Assembly (NCBI GenBank): GCA_963766365.1
Contig: CAVXZK010000016.1
Span: forward strand, 1-64,000
Direction of reading: 5' to 3'
DNA from: JALORV01 sp963766365
GTDB lineage: Bacteria > Pseudomonadota > Gammaproteobacteria > Burkholderiales > Burkholderiaceae_F
DNA: 64,000 nt
The notes beneath the pieces are model-generated. The model was not told the DNA's origin and made no database searches. It saw only the letters and a program-made list of their open reading frames with translations. Each line of letters begins with the position of its first letter. Position 1 is the first letter of the stretch. Shown here piece after piece: positions 41,948-49,915 of this stretch. Position numbers and translations under genes: made by a program.

Positions 41948-42235
41948 GTGGCCAAGTCATCCGTCAGGTCGGGATCGACCACCGAGCGCGCCAGCCGCCA
42001 GCGCAGCGGCGAAACGCTGGAGCAGTGCGTGCTGCGCAGCCTCGCGCAGTACTTCGAGGATCTCGATGGAGCCCCGCCGCACGCGCTGTTCGAAATGGTG
42101 ACGACCGCGGTCGAGCGCCCGCTGCTGCAGTTCGCAATGACGCGCGCCGGCGGCAACCAGTCGGCCGCCGCCGAACTGCTGGGCATCAACCGAAACACAC
42201 TGCGCAAGAAGCTGCAGCAACAGAAACTGGCCTGA
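41948..42235 (+). CDS. fis: DNA-binding protein Fis
   Basis: This is the nucleoid-associated factor for inversion stimulation. The 95-residue protein has a disordered N-terminus, a dimerisation helix and the C-terminal helix-turn-helix RAGGNQSAAAELLGINRNTLRKK, the highly conserved part. The GTG start has GAGG ten bases upstream. It is cotranscribed with dusB and leads into purH. Confidence 0.94.
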   Translation: MAKSSVRSGSTTERASRQRSGETLEQCVLRSLAQYFEDLDGAPPHALFEMVTTAVERPLLQFAMTRAGGNQSAAAELLGINRNTLRKKLQQQKLA

Positions 42236-42259
42236 GCCAGCGGCGGGGAGGCCGTGAAG

Positions 42260-43813
42260 ATGATCAAGCAGGCGCTCATCAGCGTCTCGGACAAGCGCGG
42301 TGTCGTCGACTTTGCGCGCGCACTCCACGGACTGGGTTACCGGCTTCTTTCGACCGGCGGCACGGCGCGCCTGCTGGCCGATGCCGGCCTCGCGGTGACC
42401 GAGGTCGCCGAGTACACCGGCTTTCCCGAGATGCTCGATGGCCGGGTGAAGACGTTGAACCCGCGCATCCATGCCGGGCTGCTCGCGCGCCGGCCGGATC
42501 CGGCGCACATGCAGGCGCTCGCCCAGCACTCGATCGACCCGATCGACATCCTCGCCGTCAACCTCTATCCGTTCGAACAGACGGTGGCACGGCCCGGATG
42601 CAGCTTCGACGATGCCATCGAGAACATCGACATCGGCGGGCCGGCAATGCTGCGTGCCGCCGCCAAGAATCACGAGAGCGTCGCTGCGGTCGTCGATCCC
42701 GACGACTACGGTGCCCTCCTCGAGGAACTGCGGTCGCGGCAGGAGATCAGCGCAGCCACGCGGCTCGCGCTGGCGAAGAAGGTGTTCGCCCACACCGCGC
42801 GTTACGACGGCATGATCGCCAACTACCTGACGGCGCTCGACGGCACGACGCCGGGCGCCGGCTTCCCCGAGGTGCTGACGCGCCAGTGGGTCAGGGTGCA
42901 GCAGATGCGTTACGGCGAGAACCCGCACCAGCAGGCGGCGTTCTACCGCGAACGCAACGTCGGCACCGGCCTGCTCGCCGGCTATGCGCAGCTGCAGGGC
43001 AAGGAGCTGTCGTACAACAACATCGCCGATGCGGATGCGGCCTGGGAGTGCGTGCGCAGCTTCGACGAATGCGCCTGCGTCATCGTCAAGCATGCTAATC
43101 CCTGTGGAGTTGCGGTCGCCGCCACGCCCGCTGATGCCTACGCCAAGGCGTTCAAGACCGATCCCACGTCGGCCTTCGGCGGCATCATCGCGTTCAACCG
43201 GCCGCTCGATGGCGCCGCAGCGCAGGCGGTGGCGAAGCAGTTCGTCGAGGTCGTGATCGCACCCGAATTCGAGGCCGCCGCGCGCGAGGTGTTCGCCGCC
43301 AAGCAGAACGTGCGCCTGCTGACGGTCGCGCTCGGCAGCGCGCAGAATGACTTCGACGTCAAGCGCGTCGGCGGCGGTCTGCTGGTGCAGTCTCCGGACC
43401 TGCATGCGATCGCGTCGTCTGACCTGCGCATCGTGACCGCGAAGGCACCGACGCCGCAGCAGCTCGCCGACCTGCTGTTCGCCTGGCGGGTGGCCAAGTT
43501 CGTCAAGTCCAACACGATCGTCTTCGCCCACGATGGCATGACGCTTGGCGTCGGTGCGGGGCAGATGTCGCGCATCGACTCCGCGCGCATTGCCTCGATC
43601 AAGGCGCAGGAAGCCGGGCTCTCGCTCGCCGGGTCCGCGGTGGCATCCGATGCGTTCTTCCCGTTCCGTGACGGGCTCGATGTCGTTGTTGACGCCGGCG
43701 CCACCTGCGTGATCCAGCCCGGCGGCAGCATGCGCGACGAGGAGGTGATTGCTGCGGCCAACGAGCGCGGCATCGCGATGGTCTTCACCGGCGTGCGGCA
43801 CTTCCGCCATTGA
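42260..43813 (+). CDS. purH: Bifunctional AICAR formyltransferase/IMP cyclohydrolase
   Basis: PurH carries out the last two steps of IMP synthesis. The MGS-like cyclohydrolase domain (residues 1-150) begins MIKQALISVSDKRG with LLSTGGTARLL and GFPEMLDGRVKTLNP. The transformylase domain contains LRYGENPHQ-type YGENPHQQAAFY, IVKHANPCGVA and FKTDPTSAFGGIIAFN. The ATG at 42260 is preferred to the GTG at 42254, because GGAGG sits nine bases upstream and relatives start with MIKQALIS. Length is 517 residues. Confidence 0.96.
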   Translation: MIKQALISVSDKRGVVDFARALHGLGYRLLSTGGTARLLADAGLAVTEVAEYTGFPEMLDGRVKTLNPRIHAGLLARRPDPAHMQALAQHSIDPIDILAVNLYPFEQTVARPGCSFDDAIENIDIGGPAMLRAAAKNHESVAAVVDPDDYGALLEELRSRQEISAATRLALAKKVFAHTARYDGMIANYLTALDGTTPGAGFPEVLTRQWVRVQQMRYGENPHQQAAFYRERNVGTGLLAGYAQLQGKELSYNNIADADAAWECVRSFDECACVIVKHANPCGVAVAATPADAYAKAFKTDPTSAFGGIIAFNRPLDGAAAQAVAKQFVEVVIAPEFEAAAREVFAAKQNVRLLTVALGSAQNDFDVKRVGGGLLVQSPDLHAIASSDLRIVTAKAPTPQQLADLLFAWRVAKFVKSNTIVFAHDGMTLGVGAGQMSRIDSARIASIKAQEAGLSLAGSAVASDAFFPFRDGLDVVVDAGATCVIQPGGSMRDEEVIAAANERGIAMVFTGVRHFRH

Positions 43814-44991
43814 TGCCCATGCCCCAGTTTCTTTCAGCGATCCCGGCCGACGTCGTCTACCTGGGGCTGCTGGTCACGATCCTGCTGGTGCCGCGGGTGC
43901 TGGAGCGCACGACGATTCCGGCCCCGGTGTGGGCGCTGTTGCTCGGCCTGGTCGCCGGCCTGTCGTTCCCCGAACATTCGCAGGATCCGGTCATCGGTCT
44001 GCTCGCCACCTTCGGTATCGCGTCTCTGTTCCTGTTTGCGGGACTGGAGGTCGAGGTCGCCGAACTGCGCGCAGCCTGGCGGCCGCTCGTCGTGCACCTT
44101 GTGATACGCAGTGTCACGCTGATCGTCGTGGCCATGCTGGCGATTCACTACTTGCAGCTCGAAACGCGCGCGGCTGGAGTCCTGGCGTTGGCATTGCTGA
44201 CGCCATCGACCGGCTTCATTCTCGACACCCTGGCCCGACTGGGGCTCGCCACCGATACCCGGTTCTGGATCAAGAGCAAGGCGATCGCGGGGGAACTGCT
44301 GGCGCTCGCCGTGATGTTCGTGCTGCTCAAGTCGGATTCGGTGGCCAGCCTGGCCATCACCAGCGCCTGGCTGGCGCTGCTGGTCGTCGCGCTGCCGGTG
44401 CTCTTCATTGCTTTTGCGCACTGGGTACTGCCGCAGGCGCCCGGCTCGGAATTCAGTTTCCTGATCGTCGTCGGCGTCATCGCCGCGTACGCCACCAAGT
44501 TGCTGGGCGTCTATTACCTGGTGGGCGCCTTCATCGCTGGCTTCATCGCGCGCCAGCTGACCCGTCGCGTGCCTGAGCTCGGCGCCCCCGACACGATGCA
44601 TGCGCTGAAACTCTTTGCCGGTTTCTTCGTGCCGTTCTATTTCTTTCATGCTGGCCAGGGCATACCGCGCGAGGCAATCAGCTGGGACGCGCTCGGCATT
44701 GGCCTGGGACTGACGGCCGTGTTCGTGCCGCTGCGCATCGGCGGCATCGTGCTGCAGCGCATGACACAGCTGCGTGAGCCGTTTCACGACGCGTTGCGCG
44801 TGGCGATGCCGCTGTCGCCGACGCTGATCTTCACGATGGTGCTGGCTTCGATCCTGCGCGAACAGTTCAGCCTTCCCGCGCCGCTCTATGGCGGACTGCT
44901 GGTCTATGCGGTACTGACGACCCTGTTTCCTCTGCTGGTCAAGCAGGACGTCGCACTCGACATCTCTCGGCCGGTTCGTCGCGCAGCGTGA
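43813..44991 (+). CDS. Kef/CPA2-type cation:proton antiporter
   Basis: This inner-membrane protein has about 12 hydrophobic segments and matches the Na_H_Exchanger family: LLLGLVAGLSFPEH, LFLFAGLEVEVAELRAAW, LLTPSTGFILDTLARLGL and YYLVGAFIAGFIAR. There is no C-terminal RCK/TrkA-N domain, so it is not a full KefB/KefC. The ATG at 43813 overlaps the purH stop (TGATG). The ion carried (K+ or Na+) cannot be assigned. Confidence 0.88.
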   Translation: MPMPQFLSAIPADVVYLGLLVTILLVPRVLERTTIPAPVWALLLGLVAGLSFPEHSQDPVIGLLATFGIASLFLFAGLEVEVAELRAAWRPLVVHLVIRSVTLIVVAMLAIHYLQLETRAAGVLALALLTPSTGFILDTLARLGLATDTRFWIKSKAIAGELLALAVMFVLLKSDSVASLAITSAWLALLVVALPVLFIAFAHWVLPQAPGSEFSFLIVVGVIAAYATKLLGVYYLVGAFIAGFIARQLTRRVPELGAPDTMHALKLFAGFFVPFYFFHAGQGIPREAISWDALGIGLGLTAVFVPLRIGGIVLQRMTQLREPFHDALRVAMPLSPTLIFTMVLASILREQFSLPAPLYGGLLVYAVLTTLFPLLVKQDVALDISRPVRRAA

Positions 44992-45026
44992 ATCGCGTAA
45001 GGCGGGGTGCGTGGCACAATCGCCGC

Positions 45027-45605
45027 GTGTCCGCCGCACTGCGCATCCTTGGGATCGACCCCGGCCTGAACCGCACCGGTTACGGCGTCATCGAAGTGAG
45101 CGGCACGCATCTCGGCTATGTCGCTGCCGGCGTGATCCGGGTTCCGCCGGGTGAGCTTCATGAGCGCCTTGGCACGATCTTGAGCGCGCTCGCCGGCGTG
45201 ATCCGCGAGACGCGTCCGCAGGTCGCCACGGTCGAAAAAGTCTTCGTCAACGTCAATCCGCAGTCCACCCTGCTGCTCGGTCAGGCGCGCGGTGCTGCCA
45301 TCTGCGCGGCGGTCAGCGAGGGCCTGGCCGTGCACGAGTACGCGGCGCTGCGCATCAAGCAGGCGGTCGTGGGCTTTGGCCAGGCCGACAAGCGCCAGGT
45401 GCAATCGATGGTGCAACGGCTTCTCGCGCTCGACGGCGTGCCGGCCGCCGATGCGGCCGACGCGCTGGCCTGCGCGATCTGCCATGCGCACTCGCGCACG
45501 CTGCTGGCGGCGGGCGCACGTGGCGGTGCACGTACCGTCGTGCGTAGTGCACGCGGCGGCGGCGCGCGCCGAGCGTGGACGGCACGCCTGGCGGGTGGCC
45601 GATGA
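45027..45605 (+). CDS. ruvC: Crossover junction endodeoxyribonuclease RuvC
   Basis: RuvC resolves Holliday junctions. Catalytic acids are D in LGIDPGLNRTGYG, E in ATVEKVFVN and the two D in AADAADALACA. The C-terminus has a basic, Gly/Arg-rich tail of about 35 residues beyond the core. The GTG at 45027 gives the family N-terminus; earlier GTG codons would add unrelated residues. It overlaps ruvA by four bases. Confidence 0.95.
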   Translation: MSAALRILGIDPGLNRTGYGVIEVSGTHLGYVAAGVIRVPPGELHERLGTILSALAGVIRETRPQVATVEKVFVNVNPQSTLLLGQARGAAICAAVSEGLAVHEYAALRIKQAVVGFGQADKRQVQSMVQRLLALDGVPAADAADALACAICHAHSRTLLAAGARGGARTVVRSARGGGARRAWTARLAGGR

Positions 45606-46180
45606 TCGGTCGACTCGAAGGCCGCCTGCTGGAAAAGAACCCGCCGTCCTTGCTCGTCGACGTCAGCGGCGTCGGTTACGAAGTTGATGTGCCAATGAGC
45701 ACGTTCTACCAGTTGCCCGCAATCTCCGAGCGCGTGGTTCTGCTGACGCACCTCGCGATCCGCGAGGACGCACACCAGCTCTACGGCTTCGCAACCGCGG
45801 CCGAGCGCGCCGCGTTCCGCGAGCTGATCAAGATTTCCGGCGTCGGCGCCCGCACCGCCCTCTCGGTGCTGTCAGGGCTCTCGGTCACCGAGCTCGCCCA
45901 GGCGATCACCGTGCAGGAGAGCGCCCGACTGACGCGGATTCCAGGGATCGGCAAGAAGACCGCGGAGCGCCTGCTGCTGGAATTGAAAGGCAAGCTCGGC
46001 GCGGACCTGGGCGCCGCGCCAGGCAGCGGCGGCGGCGACGCACATGCCGACATCGTTCGCGCGCTGCTGGCACTCGGCTACAACGAGCGCGAAGCGAGCA
46101 CCGCCGTGCGGCAGTTGCCGGCGGGCACCGGCACCTCGGATGGCATACGCCTCGCCCTAAAATCGCTGGCCAAGGGCTGA
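45602..46180 (+). CDS. ruvA: Holliday junction branch migration protein RuvA
   Basis: RuvA binds four-way junctions and recruits RuvB. It begins MIGRLEGRLLEKNPPSLLVDVSG (OB fold), has two helix-hairpin-helix motifs (ISGVGARTALSVLSGL and IPGIGKKTAERLLLELKGKL) and the C-terminal RuvB-binding domain (LLALGYNEREASTAV). Length is 192 residues. Confidence 0.96.
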   Translation: MIGRLEGRLLEKNPPSLLVDVSGVGYEVDVPMSTFYQLPAISERVVLLTHLAIREDAHQLYGFATAAERAAFRELIKISGVGARTALSVLSGLSVTELAQAITVQESARLTRIPGIGKKTAERLLLELKGKLGADLGAAPGSGGGDAHADIVRALLALGYNEREASTAVRQLPAGTGTSDGIRLALKSLAKG

Positions 46181-46202
46181 CCATCGTCAGCCGGAGAACA
46201 CG

Positions 46203-47339
46203 TTGACCGCAGCAGAGCGCCTGGTCGCCGGCCATCCCGCCTCGCCGAACGAAGAGGCGATCGAGCGTGCGTTGCGCCCGTCGTCGCTCGCCGAGTACGT
46301 CGGTCAGCCGAAGGTACGCGAGCAGCTCGGCATCTTCGTGGCCGCGGCGCGCAATCGGGCCGAAGCGCTCGATCACGTCCTGCTGTTCGGCCCGCCAGGG
46401 CTCGGCAAGACCACGCTGGCGCACATCATTGCGCGCGAAATGGGCGTCAACCTGCGCCAGACGTCCGGTCCCGTGCTCGAAAGGCCCGGCGACCTCGCCG
46501 CCATGCTGACCAGCCTCGAAAAGCACGACGTGCTGTTCATCGACGAGATTCATCGGCTGTCACCGATCGTCGAGGAAATCCTGTACCCGGCGCTGGAGGA
46601 TTTCCAGATCGACATCATGATCGGCGAGGGCCCGGCTGCCCGGTCGATCAAGATCGACCTGCCGCCCTTCACGCTGGTCGGGGCCACCACCCGTGCCGGC
46701 ATGCTGACCAATCCGCTGCGCGACCGCTTCGGCATCGTGGCGCGGCTGGAGTTCTACTCGACCGAGGAACTGACGACGATCGTCACCCGGTCGGGCCGAC
46801 TGCTGAATGCCAACGTCACGGCCGAGGGAGCGCGGGAGATCGCGCATCGTTCGCGCGGCACGCCGCGCATCGCCAACCGACTGCTGCGGCGTGTGCGTGA
46901 CTATGCCGAGGTGAAAGGCACGGGCGAAATCTCAGCCGATGTGGCCGACCTGGCACTCGCGATGCTGGAAGTCGACCGGCTGGGCCTCGATGTCATGGAC
47001 CGCAAATTGCTGCTGGCGGTCATCGACAAGTTCGCCGGCGGCCCGGTCGGCATCGACAACCTGGCCGCGGCGGTCGGCGAGGAGCGCGACACGCTGGAAG
47101 ACGTCGTGGAGCCGTACCTGATCCAGCAGGGAATGCTGCAGCGCACGCCGCGTGGCCGGGTGGCCTCCGTCGCGGCCTATCGTCACTTCGGGCGCGTCGA
47201 GCCGCGAGCCGCCGGCGCCCGTAGGCGACCTGCTCTAACGGCCCGGCCGCGTACGGGCCGGGCGACGCGGGGCAGTGTCGATCGTGGTTTCTTTGGGCTA
47301 GAATCGCAGGCTTTGCGATTGTCGGCGCCAAGGCATTAA
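46203..47339 (+). CDS. ruvB: Holliday junction branch migration ATPase RuvB, with probable C-terminal read-through
   Basis: RuvB is the AAA+ motor of branch migration. Motifs are LLFGPPGLGKTTLA (Walker A), VLFIDEIHRL (Walker B), GATTRAGMLTNPLRDRFG (sensor and arginine finger) and a winged helix ending GRVASVAAYRHFG. The start is a TTG with GGAG seven bases upstream. At 378 residues it is about 30-40 longer than usual. The extra tail is Arg-rich, crosses a hairpin and reaches the tonB promoter. A shift of frame near 47210-47225 would end the protein at a TAA (47236-47238) after VGDLL. A single-base error there is likely. Confidence 0.92.
   Translation: MTAAERLVAGHPASPNEEAIERALRPSSLAEYVGQPKVREQLGIFVAAARNRAEALDHVLLFGPPGLGKTTLAHIIAREMGVNLRQTSGPVLERPGDLAAMLTSLEKHDVLFIDEIHRLSPIVEEILYPALEDFQIDIMIGEGPAARSIKIDLPPFTLVGATTRAGMLTNPLRDRFGIVARLEFYSTEELTTIVTRSGRLLNANVTAEGAREIAHRSRGTPRIANRLLRRVRDYAEVKGTGEISADVADLALAMLEVDRLGLDVMDRKLLLAVIDKFAGGPVGIDNLAAAVGEERDTLEDVVEPYLIQQGMLQRTPRGRVASVAAYRHFGRVEPRAAGARRRPALTARPRTGRATRGSVDRGFFGLESQALRLSAPRH
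47242..47262. terminator. Hairpin after ruvB
   Basis: CCCGGCC, seven-base loop, GGCCGGG forms a perfect 7-bp stem just past the expected ruvB end. No T tract follows, so any termination is weak or factor-dependent. Confidence 0.35.
47299..47304 (+). promoter_or_regulatory. Likely -10 box for tonB-exbB-exbD
   Basis: TAGAAT followed by CGC lies 77 bases before tonB, inside the extended ruvB frame. No clear -35 or Fur box is visible. Confidence 0.4.
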
Positions 47340-47381
47340 CATCGCGGACTTTTCGCTCAGGGCGATCCCCGGAGGGCGTCA

Positions 47382-48029
47382 ATGAATTACGCAGAGCAGC
47401 AGCGCAATCCCGGAAGGCACGCCGTGGGGATCACGGCGGTCGTGCTGCTGCACGTGCTGATCGTCTGGGCCCTCGTTTCTGGCCTCGCGCGTACCGTCGT
47501 CGAAGTCGTCAAAGGCCCGATCGACGTCAAGGTGATCGAGGAGATCATCAAGAAGCCGCCTCCGCCGCCGGAGGTCGTCCCGCCGCCACCCAAGCTGGCC
47601 GCGCCGCCGCCGCCGTTCATTCCGCCGCCGGAAATCAATATCGCGCCGCCACCCACGCCGGCGCCGGCCATTTCGGCCGTGACGCAGGAAGCACCGCCCG
47701 CGCCGCAGGCGCCGATGATCCAGAAGGTGCCCGAGAAGGCCCCGGCGCCAGCCCCGGCCGTGCGCAGCGCGCGCGTGGTGTGCCCGAACTACACGGAAGT
47801 GATGTCCTCGATCGTCTATCCGCGTGAGGCGATCAAGGAAAACCGCGAAGGCGAGGTCGTGATCGAGTTCACCGTCACGGCGAATGGACAGGTCAAGGAT
47901 GCGGTGATCAAGTCGTCGTCGCATCGCGTCTTCAACCGCGCGTCGATGGCGGTGGTTTCAGAGTTGAAGTGCCAGGGCCAGGGGCAGGACATCCGGGCGC
48001 AGGCACCCATCAGTTTCAAGCTTCGTTAA
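47382..48029 (+). CDS. tonB: Energy transducer TonB
   Basis: TonB couples the inner-membrane proton gradient to outer-membrane receptors. One N-terminal membrane anchor (VGITAVVLLHVLIVWALVSGLA) is followed by a Pro-rich periplasmic spacer of about 80 residues and a C-terminal TonB domain (YPREAIKENREGEVVIEFTV through FKLR). Length is 215 residues. A strong GGAGGG precedes the ATG. It is first of a tonB-exbB-exbD-exbD operon. Confidence 0.93.
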   Translation: MNYAEQQRNPGRHAVGITAVVLLHVLIVWALVSGLARTVVEVVKGPIDVKVIEEIIKKPPPPPEVVPPPPKLAAPPPPFIPPPEINIAPPPTPAPAISAVTQEAPPAPQAPMIQKVPEKAPAPAPAVRSARVVCPNYTEVMSSIVYPREAIKENREGEVVIEFTVTANGQVKDAVIKSSSHRVFNRASMAVVSELKCQGQGQDIRAQAPISFKLR

Positions 48030-48122
48030 CAGGCCGGGAGCAAGCCGATCGGAACAGGGCGTCACCGCGCCGCTTCACCGTCCGACACGCTGCCGCCCCA
48101 TCTTCCACCAGGAGATTTTGAA

Positions 48123-48995
48123 ATGATCTCGTTAATCCGACGCCACACCGCCGCCCTGGCGATCCTGGCTGCTGCAGTCTGTGCTGCACCCACCGCAGTG
48201 ATTGCCCAGGACGCATCGAAGGCTGCGCCGGCCGCGGAAGCGCCCGCCGCCGCCCCCGCTGAACCAGCGGCCGCGCCGGCACCGGCTCCCGTGCCGACCG
48301 TGACGAAGGAAACGATCGAAAACCCCTATGGCCTCGAGGCGCTGTGGCGTCAGGGGGACTTCGTCTCCAAGGGCACGCTGATCATCCTGGTGATCATGTC
48401 GATGGGTAGCTGGTACATCATCTTCGTGAAGCTCTGGGAGCAGTTCAAGCTGATGCGCCAGGCGCGCGAGATGGCCGGCTCGTTCTGGAAGTCGTCGTCG
48501 CTGCGCGACGGCGCGAAGAAGCTCAAGGAGGGCAGCGCGTTCCGCTACATCGCGGAGACCGGCCTGGATGCCAACGAGCACCACGAGGGCGCGCTGACCG
48601 AGAACATCGACCTCAATACCTGGGTCACGATGTCGGTGCAGCGCTCGGTCGACACGGTGCAGAGCCGCCTGCAGGACGGGCTCGCGTTCCTCGCCACGGT
48701 GGGCTCCACGGCGCCGTTCGTCGGTCTTTTCGGTACGGTCTGGGGCATCTATCACGCGCTGACCGCCATCGGCATCGCTGGCCAGGCGTCGATCGACAAG
48801 GTCGCCGGCCCGGTCGGTGAGGCGCTGATCATGACGGCCATCGGCCTTGCGGTCGCGGTGCCGGCGGTCATGGGCTACAACTGGCTGGTCCGCCGCAACA
48901 AGGTGGCGATGGATCAGGTCCGCACCTTCGGTGCCGACCTGCACGCCGTCCTGCTCGGCCGCAAGATCGAACTCAAAGGCGCGCCCGCGCGCTGA
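48123..48995 (+). CDS. exbB: ExbB/TolQ/MotA family proton-channel protein with N-terminal extension
   Basis: ExbB forms the pentameric channel that energises TonB. Three membrane segments are seen: LIILVIMSMGSWYIIFVKLW, FLATVGSTAPFVGLFGTVWGI and ALIMTAIGLAVAVPAVMGYN. Unlike canonical ExbB it has a cleavable-looking signal peptide (LAILAAAVCAAPTAVIAQ) and a 35-residue Ala/Pro-rich periplasmic extension, a layout seen in a subset of proteobacterial ExbB proteins. Length is 290 residues. A good AGGAG site precedes the ATG. Confidence 0.92.
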   Translation: MISLIRRHTAALAILAAAVCAAPTAVIAQDASKAAPAAEAPAAAPAEPAAAPAPAPVPTVTKETIENPYGLEALWRQGDFVSKGTLIILVIMSMGSWYIIFVKLWEQFKLMRQAREMAGSFWKSSSLRDGAKKLKEGSAFRYIAETGLDANEHHEGALTENIDLNTWVTMSVQRSVDTVQSRLQDGLAFLATVGSTAPFVGLFGTVWGIYHALTAIGIAGQASIDKVAGPVGEALIMTAIGLAVAVPAVMGYNWLVRRNKVAMDQVRTFGADLHAVLLGRKIELKGAPAR

Positions 48996-49020
48996 GCGCA
49001 GGTGCAGACGGAGGCCAGCC

Positions 49021-49452
49021 ATGGCGATGAACGTCGGGCAAGCTGAGGGCGGCGAAGACGAAGCCATCTCGGCGATCAACACCACGCCCCTGGTGGACGT
49101 GATGCTGGTGCTGCTGATCATCTTCCTCGTCACGATTCCGGTCATCACGCAATCGGTGCCGCTGAAGCTGCCCGAGGAAACCAACGTTCCGCGGCAGACC
49201 AAGCCGGAGAATGTCGAGATTGCGGTCACCAAGGACGGCGATGTGTTCTGGGGCCTGCAGCCGGTGCGCGACAACGATGAACTGGTCGAGCGGCTGAAGA
49301 AGGTGGCGGTGCAGCTGCCGCAGCCCGAAGTGCACATCCGGGGTGACTTGGAGGGCCGCTACGAATTCGTTGGTCGCGTCGTGTTCGCGGCGCAGCGGGC
49401 CGGTATCCAGAAGATCGGCTTCGTGACCGAACCGCCGCCGCGCGGCGGCTGA
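49021..49452 (+). CDS. exbD: ExbD-type biopolymer transport protein, copy 1
   Basis: ExbD completes the Ton motor. One membrane segment carries the essential Asp (INTTPLVDVMLVLLIIFLVT), followed by a periplasmic domain with EVHIRGD and VGRVVFAAQRAGIQKIGFVT. Length is 143 residues. GGAGG lies six bases before the ATG. It shares about half its pattern with the next gene, so the pair arose by duplication. Confidence 0.93.
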   Translation: MAMNVGQAEGGEDEAISAINTTPLVDVMLVLLIIFLVTIPVITQSVPLKLPEETNVPRQTKPENVEIAVTKDGDVFWGLQPVRDNDELVERLKKVAVQLPQPEVHIRGDLEGRYEFVGRVVFAAQRAGIQKIGFVTEPPPRGG

Positions 49453-49475
49453 CCGACGACTGCAAGGAGCTATCG

Positions 49476-49907
49476 ATGGCTATGAATGTCGGTCCGGCAA
49501 GCGGCTCGCAGGATCCGGACGTGATGGTCGAGATCAACACCACGCCGCTGATCGACGTGATGCTGGTCCTGCTGGTGATGCTGATCATCACGATCCCGAT
49601 CCAGCTGCACTCGGTCAATCTGAACATGCCGGTCGGCACGCCGCCGCCGCAGGTCGAAAAGCCGGTGGTGATCACGGTGGACGTCGATTTCGACGGCACG
49701 ATCTACTGGAACGGCGACATCGTCGACAATAAGGACGCGCTCGAGTCGCGCCTGCGCGACGCGGCGGCGCAGCCGGTGCAGCCCGAAGTGCATTTGCGCC
49801 CGAACAAGCTCGCCGAGTACAAGGACGTGGCGGCAGTCATGGCGTCGGCCCAGCGCCTTGGCGTGACCAAGCTCGGCCTGGTGGGCAACGAGCAGTTCGT
49901 CCGCTGA
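49476..49907 (+). CDS. exbD: ExbD-type biopolymer transport protein, copy 2
   Basis: This second ExbD of the same length (143) begins MAMNVGPASGSQDPDVMVEI, very like copy 1. The membrane Asp is present in INTTPLIDVMLVLLVMLIIT and the periplasmic domain ends VMASAQRLGVTKLGLVGNEQ. Two ExbD paralogues beside one ExbB are typical of Xanthomonas-like Ton systems, where the second copy serves particular receptors. It lies 23 bases after copy 1 with its own AAGGAG site. Confidence 0.93.
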   Translation: MAMNVGPASGSQDPDVMVEINTTPLIDVMLVLLVMLIITIPIQLHSVNLNMPVGTPPPQVEKPVVITVDVDFDGTIYWNGDIVDNKDALESRLRDAAAQPVQPEVHLRPNKLAEYKDVAAVMASAQRLGVTKLGLVGNEQFVR

Positions 49908-49915
49908 GCGTGTCG

